Shown here one piece after another: positions 8,018 to 16,390 of a DNA stretch of 64,000 nucleotides. The notes beneath the pieces are model-generated. The model was not told where the DNA came from and did not search any database. It was given only the letters and a program-made list of their open reading frames with translations. Source of the stretch: Xenophilus sp. E41 (GTDB lineage: Bacteria > Pseudomonadota > Gammaproteobacteria > Burkholderiales > Burkholderiaceae_C); NCBI RefSeq assembly GCF_003671765.1, contig NZ_QPIB01000043.1, positions 354,631-418,630 on the forward strand, given 5' to 3'. Both the position numbers and the translations under genes were made by a program. Every line of letters starts with the position of its first letter. Position 1 is the stretch's first letter.

Positions 8018-8220
8018 GGCGTGGTCTTCTGGCGTGCGCTCATCGGCCGGCGTTGGTCGAGGGTGTCGGCGGCGGCGTCGGCGCTGGCCAGGGCGTCGTC
8101 GACCGCGTGGAGCTCGGCCATCACTGCGTCGAGCACGGCTTGGCGCAAATTTGGGTTCAGCGCCGGCACGTCGCGCTTCAGGCGGGCGAAAAGCGATTCC
8201 CGTGTTGCTAAGCCACTCAC
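8014..8220 (-). CDS. small hypothetical phage protein (68 aa)
   Basis: A GTG start overlaps the upstream stop (GTGA) and the stop overlaps the next ATG (ATGA), so the frame is embedded in the leftward operon. The product is mostly helical, with repeated Ala/Asp in the middle. No family is recognised. Confidence 0.5.
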   Translation of the reverse strand: MSGLATRESLFARLKRDVPALNPNLRQAVLDAVMAELHAVDDALASADAAADTLDQRRPMSARQKTTP

Positions 8221-9068
8221 GGTGCGATCCTCCGGAATTCGACCACCCACACCCAGGGGTTTGCGGCCCAGCTGCCGGCGCCGTTGATTTGGTCCCAGAG
8301 CCGGCGGTACGCCCATTGCGGCCGGGCGGCATGTAGCGGACCGTCGCTCGCGCCGCCAGCCGTCCACATGTCTGCGCCAGGCAAAGGTGTCACGCCCTCG
8401 GCCAGCGCATCCGCTTCGCTGATGTCCTGCAGCCGCTCGACGCGCACGCCGGTGACCTCCAGCAGGATCCGGCTGGCCCAACGGGGCATGTGGATGCTGG
8501 GGCGCCAGCGCACTCCAAAGTCGTCCTCGCTGCCGCCGGCGGGTCCCTGCTCGTAGCAGAGGTCCGGCGCAGGGTCGGTCGCTCGATAGTGGGCCTGGAC
8601 CCACGCCGGGTGAACACACTCAAAGTCGTCTAGCGGACGGCGCCTGAGGGGACGTCCGTCCTGATGCGGCGGCTCCTGGTCGCACTCGACGCTTTGCTCA
8701 AGCGCAAATGTCTCGCGCACCCACAGCCGGTCGCCGGGCTGGCAGTATGGGCAGCCCAGGATTTCGCCGGTGCGGCTATGTCCGATCACGTTTTGGAACG
8801 GCACCGTTTCGCCGCCGCGGGTTCGGCCGCCATTCGGGCCTCCCCATGGCAGTACCTCCCACTGGCCCAGCCGGTTTTGATGGGGGAGCTTTACCACGCG
8901 CCGCGTCTGCGTCTTCGTGCCGGCCAGCAGGGCGCGCACCATGGGCGCGGAGAAGAGGATCGGGCGCTCGCGCACATCGCTCTTGGGCGATGGCTGCACT
9001 TCATCGCCAATTCGCGGTACGAGGTGCGTCGGGCACGGCGTGGTGCTGATTTCGAGGGGTGGCATCAT
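8217..9068 (-). CDS. ASCH-domain-like phage protein
   Basis: The 283-residue product contains the motif ILFSAPMVRALLAGTKTQTR near residues 37-56 and later GDRLWVRETF, typical of a family often annotated 'phage morphogenetic protein' that belongs to the ASCH (RNA-binding PUA-like) superfamily. The real function is unknown; ASCH proteins are thought to bind RNA or modified nucleotides. It is part of the leftward early operon and overlaps the downstream frame by 4 bp. The 5' end faces a rightward gene starting at 9095. Confidence 0.75.
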   Translation of the reverse strand: MMPPLEISTTPCPTHLVPRIGDEVQPSPKSDVRERPILFSAPMVRALLAGTKTQTRRVVKLPHQNRLGQWEVLPWGGPNGGRTRGGETVPFQNVIGHSRTGEILGCPYCQPGDRLWVRETFALEQSVECDQEPPHQDGRPLRRRPLDDFECVHPAWVQAHYRATDPAPDLCYEQGPAGGSEDDFGVRWRPSIHMPRWASRILLEVTGVRVERLQDISEADALAEGVTPLPGADMWTAGGASDGPLHAARPQWAYRRLWDQINGAGSWAANPWVWVVEFRRIAP

Positions 9069-9094
9069 GCGGCTTTCACCTTCTGGAGACGGAC

Positions 9095-9400
9095 ATGCGG
9101 GACGTTTTTGTGGTGACCACGCTGCAGTGGCTCGGCGAACGGGTCCTGGGCGCCCAAGTCGGCGAGGCGGACCCGACGAGTAACACGTGGAAGACGCCGC
9201 CGCGGTCCTACGATCCGGAGCAGCTCATGGATCTCATCGAGCGCCCGAATACGCTCGTGACATCGAAGACGCGCAGTGGCACGCAAGGGCCGAACCTCAT
9301 GGTGCGCACAGATGCAAGCGGCGCGCGCACCATTCAGGCGATCCCGGTTCCGGGCGTCTATCAAAGGCTCGAAGACCAGATAGGCAACATCCCGAAGTAG
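9095..9400 (+). CDS. hypothetical phage protein (101 aa)
   Basis: ATG 9095 follows a good ribosome site (ctggagacgg). The stop TAG abuts the next ATG (9401). No family is recognised. It begins a short rightward cassette (9095-10303) inserted within the leftward early operon, which suggests independent acquisition. The opposite-strand frame covering this region has poor composition and is rejected. Confidence 0.55.
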   Translation: MRDVFVVTTLQWLGERVLGAQVGEADPTSNTWKTPPRSYDPEQLMDLIERPNTLVTSKTRSGTQGPNLMVRTDASGARTIQAIPVPGVYQRLEDQIGNIPK

Positions 9401-9643
9401 ATGGCCAAGTCCACCCGCACCGCGCGCCAGCTGCGCGAGATCCTGATCGAGCGCATCGAGGCGCTGCCCGGCATGGCCGGCCAGACCACCGATGTGCACA
9501 CCGGCGGCGTGCGCTGGGTCGACGCTGACCCCGGCGACCCGAACTGGTACGTGCCGCGCGGGCCGCAGGCTGAGGACTACCGGCTCGACGTGGCGCGCGT
9601 CATCCAGCAGACGCGGCTGGAGTTCGATCTCGATACGGATTGA
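9401..9643 (+). CDS. hypothetical phage protein (80 aa)
   Basis: The 80-residue product starts with MAKSTRTARQLREILIERIE, an amphipathic helix, and contains a Gly/Trp/Pro-rich middle (WYVPRGPQAEDYR) and a C-terminal helix. It resembles small conserved prophage proteins of unknown function. It starts directly after the previous stop. Confidence 0.6.
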   Translation: MAKSTRTARQLREILIERIEALPGMAGQTTDVHTGGVRWVDADPGDPNWYVPRGPQAEDYRLDVARVIQQTRLEFDLDTD

Positions 9644-9646
9644 GCG

Positions 9647-10303
9647 ATGCCAACTCCGGAGTACTGTCTTTTTAGGATCGACTGGTGGCCGATGTGCATG
9701 ACAAAGGCAGAGTGGTCGGGGTGGGTGCAAGCCTTTGGTGCTGTCGTTGCCATCATCGCCACAGCTTCGATCGCGTGGTGGCAAATCCGCAGGATTGCAG
9801 CTGAGGCAGCCGAACAAAGGCGCCTCACTGACAAGCACAAGCTCCTCGCGCTGAGTCACCTGCTGCGTCGCGTCGAGACGACTTTGGCCATCAGCTATTC
9901 GGCTGTTCAGGAACGCGGGCAGCAGCAAATCAAATTCTCGGTACCCGACCTCGACGCGGCATCTGAAGTACTCCACAGTATTTCGCCTTTCGACGTTCCG
10001 GGTTCCCAGACGTATGGGCGAATGCAGGTTGCGCTGAGAGCGCTCGCAGTGATGCGCAACTACGGGCGCAACTACGCTGGCAACGAACATGAAACTGATG
10101 CGGCGGCGCTGAAAGTCATCCACCTCGCAGGCGAATATTTCATGCACGCGTTTGATGTCTGCATTGCAGAGGCCGTGGCGCTCAGTCGTCCCTCCGATCC
10201 GGGCTTTTGGCAACCGGAGTGGCGTCTCGGACCATGGCGGACCGCTCAGGCTGGTAAGCAAGACTCTCAAGCTGCGACCCTTTCCAGCCCGCTATCCCGG
10301 TAG
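9647..10303 (+). CDS. single-pass membrane protein of unknown function
   Basis: The 218-residue product has one N-terminal membrane span (about residues 25-45, WVQAFGAVVAIIATASIAWW) followed by a helical cytoplasmic domain without Cys motifs. This arrangement (short span plus helical domain) is common in accessory phage proteins, possibly for exclusion or defence, but no family is recognised. Its 3' end overlaps the convergent methyltransferase gene by 37 bp. Met15 (9689) is an alternative start. Confidence 0.6.
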   Translation: MPTPEYCLFRIDWWPMCMTKAEWSGWVQAFGAVVAIIATASIAWWQIRRIAAEAAEQRRLTDKHKLLALSHLLRRVETTLAISYSAVQERGQQQIKFSVPDLDAASEVLHSISPFDVPGSQTYGRMQVALRALAVMRNYGRNYAGNEHETDAAALKVIHLAGEYFMHAFDVCIAEAVALSRPSDPGFWQPEWRLGPWRTAQAGKQDSQAATLSSPLSR

Positions 10304-11961
10304 TTCGCTGCCACGATCGCGCGCGCCAACGGCGGGCACACGCTGTTGCCGCACATGCGAACCTGCGCGGTCTTCGTCAGCGGCTCGCCGCGCGCGCCGT
10401 GGTCGATCTGGTAGGTGTCGGGGAAGCCTTGGGCGCGGTACAGCTCGCGCGGTGAGAGCATGCGCAGGCCGATGTCCACGATGGCGTACTGCTCGCCGTG
10501 AACGGTGACCAGCGCGAATCGGTCCTTCGTGGTGACGGTGTGCAGCGGCTCGGCCAGCTGCGGGTCCTGGTCGGTGCCGTAGTACTTCAGCAGGAAGGCG
10601 CGCACCTCGGCGAAGTGCTGGCCCTGGGCGCTGACCGTGTGCAGCGGTTCGTCGGTCGCCTGCGCGGTGCTGGTGCCGCGGAGCTTCACCAGGTTGCTGG
10701 TGACCACGCCCAGTGGCGCGGCGCCGCCCGGCCGCTTCACGTGGCCGTTGGCTGTCACGGTGTGCAGCGGCTCGCGCGCGTCGTGGCCCGTGCTGCCGGT
10801 TCGGAACTTCGTGATGTGCGCGGTCACCAGGCTGTGATGGTCCACGCTCGTGACGGTGCCAATCGGCTCTGCCGCCTCGCTGCCGACCACGCCGGTGTAG
10901 TGCTTGGCCAGGAAGGCGGCCACCAGCGCATGCTTCTGCCCGTCGACGGCGGTGCCGAGTGGCTTCTCGAGGCCAGGCACGCGCGGAGCCTGGCCGGGCC
11001 GCTCGCCGTAGCCGGTCTGCACCAGGGTTGGGATGACCAATGCGTGGTTGCCGCCGCCGGCGTGGATCGTGCGGATGGGCTCGCCGATGCCATGCGACCG
11101 GCTGCCTGCTCGGTCCGCATGCTCGCCATGCGCCAGGCCGACGATGAACGGCTCGGCCGCGTCCACCACGTAGCGCATGACGCCCTTTGCCACGCGGCGC
11201 AGGGTGGCGTCCGCCAGCGGGCGAGAGCGCTCGAAGATCGACGGGCACGGGATCGTCCAGTCGATGCACTCAGCCGCGGTGCGCCAGGGCGGCAGCTTCT
11301 TCGCCTTCACCGGCAGGGTGCCGGGCTTGCCATGCGTCGGCTCGGGCCACACGATGGGCAGGCCGTCGCAGCGCGCGACCAGGAACAGGCGCTTGCGGAT
11401 GGTGGGCGTGCCGTAGTCGCTGGCGCGCAGTTCGCGCCACTCCACCACGTAGCCGAAGGAGCGCAGCGCGGCGAGCCATTCGTTGAACGTCTCGCCCTTG
11501 CGCAGCGGACAGGGCCGATCGTCGTCGCCAAGAGGGCCCCAGGTCTGGAATTCCTCGACGTTCTCCAGGCAGATGACGCGAGGCTTCGCCCCGGGGTCGC
11601 ATTCGGCGAGGCGACGAATCCATGCCACCACCACCCAGGCCAGGCCGCGAATCTTCTTCGACACCGGCTTGCCGCCCTTCGCCTTGGAGAAATGCTTGCA
11701 GTCGGGTGAGGCCCACAGCAAGCCGACCGGCTGGCCGCCGGTGACTTCCACGGGGTCCACCTCGAACACGTCGCTGATGAAGTGGCGGGTCTGCGGGTGG
11801 TTGACGGTGTGCAGCGACACCGCTTCGGGGTCGTGGTTGACCGCGATGTCGACGTGCCGGCCGATGGCCTGCTCGATGCCGGTGCTGGCGCCGCCGCCGC
11901 CGGCGAACAGGTCCACGACGAGCTCGGACGCGATAGGCAGGACGAATTGCGGTGTCAGCAT
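10267..11961 (-). CDS. DNA (cytosine-5) methyltransferase
   Basis: The 564-residue product is a C5 methylase. It shows motif I (DLFAGGGGAS, 17-26), the catalytic loop SPDCKHFSK with Cys88, the ENV motif (133-135) and a C-terminal motif (GFPDTYQI and CGNSVCPPLA). Between residues 293 and 495 the target-recognition region consists of about six degenerate copies of a unit of the form EPL-x-TV-x5-HALV-x-A-x-L-x-K. No restriction enzyme is next to it, so it probably protects phage DNA from host restriction. Confidence 0.92.
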   Translation of the reverse strand: MLTPQFVLPIASELVVDLFAGGGGASTGIEQAIGRHVDIAVNHDPEAVSLHTVNHPQTRHFISDVFEVDPVEVTGGQPVGLLWASPDCKHFSKAKGGKPVSKKIRGLAWVVVAWIRRLAECDPGAKPRVICLENVEEFQTWGPLGDDDRPCPLRKGETFNEWLAALRSFGYVVEWRELRASDYGTPTIRKRLFLVARCDGLPIVWPEPTHGKPGTLPVKAKKLPPWRTAAECIDWTIPCPSIFERSRPLADATLRRVAKGVMRYVVDAAEPFIVGLAHGEHADRAGSRSHGIGEPIRTIHAGGGNHALVIPTLVQTGYGERPGQAPRVPGLEKPLGTAVDGQKHALVAAFLAKHYTGVVGSEAAEPIGTVTSVDHHSLVTAHITKFRTGSTGHDAREPLHTVTANGHVKRPGGAAPLGVVTSNLVKLRGTSTAQATDEPLHTVSAQGQHFAEVRAFLLKYYGTDQDPQLAEPLHTVTTKDRFALVTVHGEQYAIVDIGLRMLSPRELYRAQGFPDTYQIDHGARGEPLTKTAQVRMCGNSVCPPLARAIVAANYRDSGLERVAA

Positions 11962-12476
11962 GCCCGGTCCCCCAGGTACTTACGCCACGGAACGATCCGG
12001 CCGCCCACCTTGAACCCCCACCCCTGCGACTCACCCCAGGTGAAGAACAGCGTGTAGGCGCCGCCGGCCGACACCTCGGTGATGCGGTGGCACACGCTGG
12101 GCGCGATGGCCTGCGTGAAGCCGCGCAAGCGCAGGCGGGCGCCGCGGTACTCTTCGCGCCGCTCCTCGAGGTAGCCGCCGCGCAGGATGATCGAGCGGGC
12201 ATCCCAAGGGTGGTTGTGCTCGTGCGCATCGTCGTCTGGGCGCACGATGTGGTGCACGCGGATGCTGGGCAGCCTGCGCCAGCGCGCAGGCAATTGGTTG
12301 CCGTCGGCGTCCTTACGGTAGGGGTTGAACAGCCACCAGCGGGCCATGTACAGGTCGTCGCTGCTGCGCCCAGTGATGGCGTAGTACGGCGTGCGTTGGG
12401 CGCGGCGAATGAGCCATGCAGCCACCGGTCGGCGCGAGGCGATGAAGGCGGCGAGGCGCCAGAGGATGGATTTCAT
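11955..12476 (-). CDS. cupin-like phage protein
   Basis: The 173-residue product contains RVHHIVRPDDDAHEHNHPW (His-rich, about 74-91) followed by SIILRGGYLEE, a double-stranded beta-helix (cupin) metal-binding pattern. Proteins of this type are common in phage early regions; the substrate is unknown. ATG 12476 overlaps the upstream methylase stop (ATGA) and the stop overlaps the methyltransferase start by a few bases, so the genes are translationally coupled. Confidence 0.65.
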   Translation of the reverse strand: MKSILWRLAAFIASRRPVAAWLIRRAQRTPYYAITGRSSDDLYMARWWLFNPYRKDADGNQLPARWRRLPSIRVHHIVRPDDDAHEHNHPWDARSIILRGGYLEERREEYRGARLRLRGFTQAIAPSVCHRITEVSAGGAYTLFFTWGESQGWGFKVGGRIVPWRKYLGDRAC

Positions 12477-13234
12477 GCTGCCTCCCGGAGGAGCGATGGC
12501 TGCCGCTGGCGCTCCGCCTGCATGCGTCTGCAATCGGGGTTGAGCTCGCACGCCGCCCACTGCATACCCAGCATCTCGGCGGCGATGCCCGTGGAGATGC
12601 TGCCGGCGAAGGGATCAATCACGACGCCGCCCGGCGGCACGCTGTAGCGCAGTAGTGGGGCCAGGATGCCGAGCGGCTTTTGTGTCGGGTGGACAGCATT
12701 GCCGTGCTCGTTCGGCACAAAAATCACGCTGGTGGCCAGCTTCGGGCCACCGTCTTCGCTGACATAGGTGCTCGCCTCGCCGGATGCAATCGCGCGCGTA
12801 TGCGTTGGCTTGGTCTTGCGGCGCACCGTCTTGCCGACCGCGTCGTGGGTGAACTGCGGCCGGTGGTAAACATCGGCCCAAGCGCCGCGGTAGAACATGA
12901 CCGCGTGCTCGTGGACGCGACGGAAGCGGTCGGCGTGGAACCCCGTGCCGTTTTGCTTCTCCCACACGACATCCTGGCTGTAGCGGAAGCCGTGTGCCTC
13001 CATCTCTGCGAAGACGGTGGCGAGGTAGCGCATCGAGCCGAAGACCCAGACCGACGCGGCCGGCTTCAGCACGCGCGCAACCTGCGCCATCCAGCCATCG
13101 CAGCGGCGGTCCCACTCGAGCGACGTGTCACCGTAGGGCGGATCGGTCACGCAGGCGTCGACGGAAGCGTCCGGCCACGCGGCCATGAGCTCGCGGCAGT
13201 CGCCCCAGTGGCAGCGGTTGAGCCAGTCGCTCAT
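12473..13234 (-). CDS. DNA adenine/cytosine-N4 methyltransferase
   Basis: The 253-residue product carries the amino-methylase signature DPPY (31-34), a late HPTQKP (182-187) and a SAM-binding DPFAGS (207-212). The catalytic motif before the SAM-binding motif places it in the beta class (N6-adenine or N4-cytosine). No partner nuclease is adjacent. Together with the C5 methylase it likely modifies phage DNA against restriction. ATG 13234 is chosen because it overlaps the upstream stop (ATGA). Confidence 0.9.
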   Translation of the reverse strand: MSDWLNRCHWGDCRELMAAWPDASVDACVTDPPYGDTSLEWDRRCDGWMAQVARVLKPAASVWVFGSMRYLATVFAEMEAHGFRYSQDVVWEKQNGTGFHADRFRRVHEHAVMFYRGAWADVYHRPQFTHDAVGKTVRRKTKPTHTRAIASGEASTYVSEDGGPKLATSVIFVPNEHGNAVHPTQKPLGILAPLLRYSVPPGGVVIDPFAGSISTGIAAEMLGMQWAACELNPDCRRMQAERQRQPSLLREAA

Positions 13235-13635
13235 GCTGCGAATCCCCGCGGCCACACCAGCTGCCCGCCGATGCGACTCGGATGCCGGAAGGCGTCGTAC
13301 GCGCCCGGCCGCTGGCAGGTCTGGCCGAGCTCTGCGCCCTCATAGGTGCCCGACGGCCCGTGACGGCGATGCGCGGCGGGCGCGCCGCCCTGCGCGGCCT
13401 CGCGCCGGTGACGCGCCAGCGCCGCGCGCCCGCTCGGGGTGATGGTGTAGTGCGCCAGCGCGCCCTGGCCGGCAGCGTGCCCGATCTCGGAAGCGACCAG
13501 GCCCTGCGTGCGCAGCTGCCAGAGGTCGCCGCGCGCGGGATGGCCCGCTTGCTGCTCTATCTGCCGGCGCAGCATGGGGCCGGTGGCCTGCGCGAGGATC
13601 TGCAGGGCCTGCGCGGCAGTGGGGGTGATGCTCAT
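13231..13635 (-). CDS. winged-helix-like hypothetical phage protein
   Basis: The 134-residue product begins MSITPTAAQALQILAQATGP with a predicted helix-turn-helix or winged-helix pattern (about 5-75: ...RGDLWQLRTQGLVASEIG... then YTITPSGRAAL). The C-terminus is Arg/Gly-rich. A DNA-binding role is inferred from the pattern only. It lies in the coupled early operon. Confidence 0.55.
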   Translation of the reverse strand: MSITPTAAQALQILAQATGPMLRRQIEQQAGHPARGDLWQLRTQGLVASEIGHAAGQGALAHYTITPSGRAALARHRREAAQGGAPAAHRRHGPSGTYEGAELGQTCQRPGAYDAFRHPSRIGGQLVWPRGFAA

Positions 13636-13651
13636 CGCCTTGTTCCCTGCC

Positions 13652-14347
13652 TCAGGTGCTCACGGTCAGCTTCACGCTCGACGGGGCCAGGCCGAAGTCG
13701 CGCGCGACGAACTCGGACAGCACCACGCCCTGCAGGTGGCGCACGTCGTGCAGGTTGGCGATGACGACCTCCGGTGCGAACTGGCTGCCGTCGGTGGCGC
13801 TGACGTGCGCGCCCTCGTTCTGGCCGCTGCAGCCCGGGCGGGTGACCTGCCACAGCGTGCCGCCAGCGCCGCGCAGCGAGTCGGCCTCGTTCTCGAAGCG
13901 CACGTCGGTCACGACGAAGCGCGTCTCGCCAGCGTTCTGGTACTCGACCAGGCGGGCGAGCATGGCGCGCGTCCAGTAGCGCGGATGCTGCGCGCGGCGG
14001 TACTCGGTGCCCCACCACTGGAGGATCTGGCGCGGGGAGCGTGGCGCATCGAGCCACTCGGCCGACAGTGGCGACATGTGGTCCGGCGCCGCGGCGCTGA
14101 GCGACAGCACCACGGCCGCGAGGAAGTCGCGCGGCGCGCGGCGCATGCTCAGGGCAGGCACGGGTTGGTGCTTGGTGCTCGGGTGCGCCAGGTGCACCAC
14201 CTCCACGCCGAAGGCGTCGGCCACCTCGGCACGCAGCGCGTCGGCAAAGGCCAGCTTGCGAAAGCGCGCGTGCGCCACGAGGAGGTCGGCGACGGTGTCT
14301 TTGCCTGCGCCGGCGAACCCGGTCAGGCCGATGATGTGTTGCTTCAT
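13652..14347 (-). CDS. deoxynucleoside monophosphate kinase
   Basis: The 231-residue product has a P-loop GFAGAGKDT at 10-18 and the later motif VVTDVRFENEAD, typical of phage dNMP kinases (T4 gp1-like) that phosphorylate dNMPs for phage DNA synthesis. Its retention in an element lacking visible replication genes is consistent with a later deletion. Confidence 0.88.
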   Translation of the reverse strand: MKQHIIGLTGFAGAGKDTVADLLVAHARFRKLAFADALRAEVADAFGVEVVHLAHPSTKHQPVPALSMRRAPRDFLAAVVLSLSAAAPDHMSPLSAEWLDAPRSPRQILQWWGTEYRRAQHPRYWTRAMLARLVEYQNAGETRFVVTDVRFENEADSLRGAGGTLWQVTRPGCSGQNEGAHVSATDGSQFAPEVVIANLHDVRHLQGVVLSEFVARDFGLAPSSVKLTVST

Positions 14348-14349
14348 GG

Positions 14350-14751
14350 TCAGTGGTGAAAGTCGGCCGCGACGCCCGCCATGCGGGCGTGAGCAGCTAT
14401 GTTTTCGATAGCGCTTTCGGCGCCGTGCGGGGTGGCTGGCGTGTCTTCGGGCTCGGGCCAGCGCGGGGGTGCGAGCTCGCAGCTCACGACATGGCCGCGC
14501 AGCTCGTTGTTGGTGGCGTGCAGGCGGTCCAGCTCCAGGCGCAGGCAGTGCCCGGCGCGCAGTTGCGGGTTGGCTTGGATGAAGCGGTCGGCCTCCGGGC
14601 CGCGCCAGATGGCCGTGAAGCCTGCGACGCCCCGATGGCTCGTGCGCTCGCCGAGCGAGAACAGCCAGCCCGGCACCCAGCCGGCGGTCGGCGACACGAG
14701 GCGCACGCTGGACGGGCGGCCGCGCAGGAAGAAGATGCCGGAGGTCTTCAT
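14350..14751 (-). CDS. hypothetical phage protein (133 aa)
   Basis: A soluble protein with a Trp-rich N-terminal half (VPGWLFSLGERTSHRG) and a Pro/Glu-rich region near the C-terminus. No family is recognised. It is in the early operon, 2 bp upstream of the dNMP kinase start in transcription order. Confidence 0.55.
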   Translation of the reverse strand: MKTSGIFFLRGRPSSVRLVSPTAGWVPGWLFSLGERTSHRGVAGFTAIWRGPEADRFIQANPQLRAGHCLRLELDRLHATNNELRGHVVSCELAPPRWPEPEDTPATPHGAESAIENIAAHARMAGVAADFHH

Positions 14752-14755
14752 GGGG

Positions 14756-15061
14756 TCAGCTCCAGTGGTGGCGGGTCAGGGAAACCCAGGCCGCGGCGGC
14801 GATGCCGGCGGCGACCACGGCTCCGACCGCGAATACGGCGATGGCCGCGCGGGCGCGGTGCCTGGCCTGGCGCAGCAGGCTCTCCAGCGGGTCGGCGATC
14901 GGGTCGTGGCCCAGCGTGCCGCGCGTGCTGTCGAGCAGCTCGTTGTGGCGGTCGCGCTCGGCCTGGATGTGCTCGGGCGGCACGAAGGACGGGTCGCCGT
15001 TGAGCGGTGCGTGCGCGCTGAGCAGCGTGTCGAAGTCAACCGGGTGCGGCGCGCGGCTCAC
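14756..15061 (-). CDS. small membrane protein (101 aa)
   Basis: The N-terminal 65 residues are soluble and charged; a single Ala/Val-rich membrane span lies near the C-terminus (about 72-93). It overlaps the next gene upstream by 4 bp (stop/start). Function unknown. Confidence 0.5.
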   Translation of the reverse strand: MSRAPHPVDFDTLLSAHAPLNGDPSFVPPEHIQAERDRHNELLDSTRGTLGHDPIADPLESLLRQARHRARAAIAVFAVGAVVAAGIAAAAWVSLTRHHWS

Positions 15062-15246
15062 AGCAGCGATCCTTGCCGGTCGTCGGCGTCTGCACGGCGC
15101 TGCGCTGCCTGGGCCCGCTTGATGGTCTTGCGGATGTCGGTGGCGCAGGCCGGCACGTACTTGAAGCGGCGGTCCATGAGGCCGCCGACGGGCTTGGTGC
15201 CAGGGATGGCAGGCACGAGCGCCGGGCGGGGCGTGCTCGGGATCAT
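15058..15246 (-). CDS. small hypothetical phage protein (62 aa)
   Basis: The product (MIPSTPRPALVPAIPGTKP then a Lys/Arg-rich C-terminus with TDIRKTIKRA) is a compact basic protein. ATG 15246 overlaps the preceding stop (ATGA). The chained overlaps on both sides support real coding. Function unknown. Confidence 0.55.
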   Translation of the reverse strand: MIPSTPRPALVPAIPGTKPVGGLMDRRFKYVPACATDIRKTIKRAQAAQRRADADDRQGSLL

Positions 15247-15338
15247 GTCGACCACCCGTAGGCGAGCTGCGCGGCGAAGCCGACCACGAGTGCAGCCGAC
15301 ACGAGGAAGGGCAGGGTGCGGCGAAGCACTGCGGTCAT
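15243..15338 (-). CDS. tiny membrane protein (31 aa)
   Basis: A 31-residue frame with one hydrophobic span (LPFLVSAALVVGFAAQLAY). It overlaps its neighbours at both ends in stop/start fashion. Too short for family assignment. Confidence 0.45.
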   Translation of the reverse strand: MTAVLRRTLPFLVSAALVVGFAAQLAYGWST

Positions 15339-15538
15339 GCCGCACCTCGCACATGCTCGATCTGCCAATCCCCGTGGCGGCTCTCGCCGCGCACGATGCC
15401 GGCGAGGCGGCTGTAGGCTACCGTCACGCCCTGTCCGCGCTGCTGGAGCATCCGCGCGGCGCGCAGCATGCCGGCGGCCGCGCTGCGGCTGATGGGGCGG
15501 GCGGCGCCGACGGTGCAAAGCTGCAGCGCGGCCTTCAC
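15335..15538 (-). CDS. small hypothetical phage protein (67 aa)
   Basis: A GTG start overlaps the upstream stop (GTGA) and the stop overlaps the next gene. The product is basic and helical. No family is recognised. The chain of overlapping starts and stops argues for translation. Confidence 0.5.
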   Translation of the reverse strand: MKAALQLCTVGAARPISRSAAAGMLRAARMLQQRGQGVTVAYSRLAGIVRGESRHGDWQIEHVRGAA

Positions 15539-15822
15539 GCAGCACCTCGCGCGGCGGCGTTGAGGCTGTCGATGTCTCGGTTCAGGCTGGTTGCCAGCTG
15601 CGAGAACGCGTTGGCGGCGGGCGGTACCGCGGGCAGCTGGGTTTCGCGTGGAACAACCGGCGCATCGACGATGCCGTCGATGGTCAGGCGGCCGCTGCGC
15701 AGCGCCTTGTCGGCCGTTGGCACGGGCATCGCCTGCCAGCACATGCAGGCGCCAGGGCGGCGGTAGAACGCCTGGCGCCGTGCGCCGCGCAGGCGGATCC
15801 AGATTTCGACGGCCTGCGCCAT
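15535..15822 (-). CDS. hypothetical phage protein (95 aa)
   Basis: The N-terminal half is basic and aromatic with two Cys/Trp residues (GACMCWQAMP), the C-terminal half is a hydrophilic helix (NAFSQLATSLNRDIDSL). Family unknown. It is coupled to the next frame by a GTGA overlap. Confidence 0.5.
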   Translation of the reverse strand: MAQAVEIWIRLRGARRQAFYRRPGACMCWQAMPVPTADKALRSGRLTIDGIVDAPVVPRETQLPAVPPAANAFSQLATSLNRDIDSLNAAARGAA

Positions 15823-15823
15823 G

Positions 15824-16030
15824 TCAGGCCTCGACCGGCTCGACGCGCTCCACGCTGACGACCGGGCTTCCGGTCACATGCTGGGCGGCGCGGTGGGCGT
15901 GTTCGCCGTTGGCGGCTTTGACCTGCACGAAGGGCAGGACGCCGTTGTCGCTGGCGATGGGATGGCCGAAGCCATCGCGGGGGGTGAAGAAGCAGCGGTA
16001 GCTGCGTGAGGGGGAAATTTGCACGTCCAT
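15824..16030 (-). CDS. first gene of the leftward early operon, hypothetical (68 aa)
   Basis: The 68-residue product resembles small conserved prophage proteins (RSYRCFFTPRDGFGHP). Its start codon is 25-64 bp from two repressor-type operators in the adjacent non-coding region, so it is the likely promoter-proximal gene of the leftward early operon. Confidence 0.55.
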   Translation of the reverse strand: MDVQISPSRSYRCFFTPRDGFGHPIASDNGVLPFVQVKAANGEHAHRAAQHVTGSPVVSVERVEPVEA

Positions 16031-16054
16031 CTCCGTGTTGAGACGGACGTGAAT

Positions 16055-16069
16055 TTAGCGAAGCGCTAA
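16055..16069. promoter_or_regulatory. operator TTAGCG-AAG-CGCTAA
   Basis: A perfect 15-bp inverted repeat with 6-bp arms, one of four related sites near the repressor locus (others at 16080, 17423, 17471). It lies upstream of the leftward early operon and is the probable binding site of the prophage repressor and/or Cro. Confidence 0.7.
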
Positions 16070-16079
16070 TCGTTAGTCA

Positions 16080-16094
16080 ATAGCGTAACGCTAA
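16080..16094. promoter_or_regulatory. operator ATAGCG-TAA-CGCTAA
   Basis: Differs from the consensus only at the first base. Its centre is 25 bp from the previous operator, so the repressor could bind co-operatively. A further half-site (TTAGCG at 16113-16118) follows. Confidence 0.65.
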
Positions 16095-16150
16095 TTAAGC
16101 CTGCCCTAGCCGTTAGCGTTCGCCCCGAGGTGTGGCACGGCGGCACGGTG

Positions 16151-16390
16151 TCATCGGCGAAACCGCGCTGGCTCGCACCAAAACCTCGTAGCGACGCCGT
16201 GCTGGCGAGAAAAGAGGTCGGCCGCTGTGTTGCAGTTGTCTTGGTTGTAGTTGCCGCCCTCAGTTGCATCGAAGGTGGCCACGTGGATCCGCAATGACCG
16301 GTCCAGCGGGCTATTTCGATAAAGGGTGTAGGCGCCGTCAGCGTGCGCAGACGCGCACACCAGCATCGCGAGCACGGTGGCTACTCGCAT
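16151..16390 (-). CDS. exported small phage protein (79 aa)
   Basis: An N-terminal signal peptide (MRVATVLAMLVCASAHA) precedes a domain with SLRIHVATFDA and two Cys (NCNTAADLF, RFWCEPA). Similar small exported proteins occur near immunity regions of other prophages; function unknown. The start overlaps the upstream lipoprotein gene by 10 bp. Confidence 0.6.
   Translation of the reverse strand: MRVATVLAMLVCASAHADGAYTLYRNSPLDRSLRIHVATFDATEGGNYNQDNCNTAADLFSRQHGVATRFWCEPARFRR

Noticed and set aside
9065..10270. Minus-strand frame of 401 codons opposite the small rightward cassette
   Set aside because: The plus-strand genes have ribosome sites, coupled starts and protein-like composition; the minus frame is low-complexity and lacks any motif.
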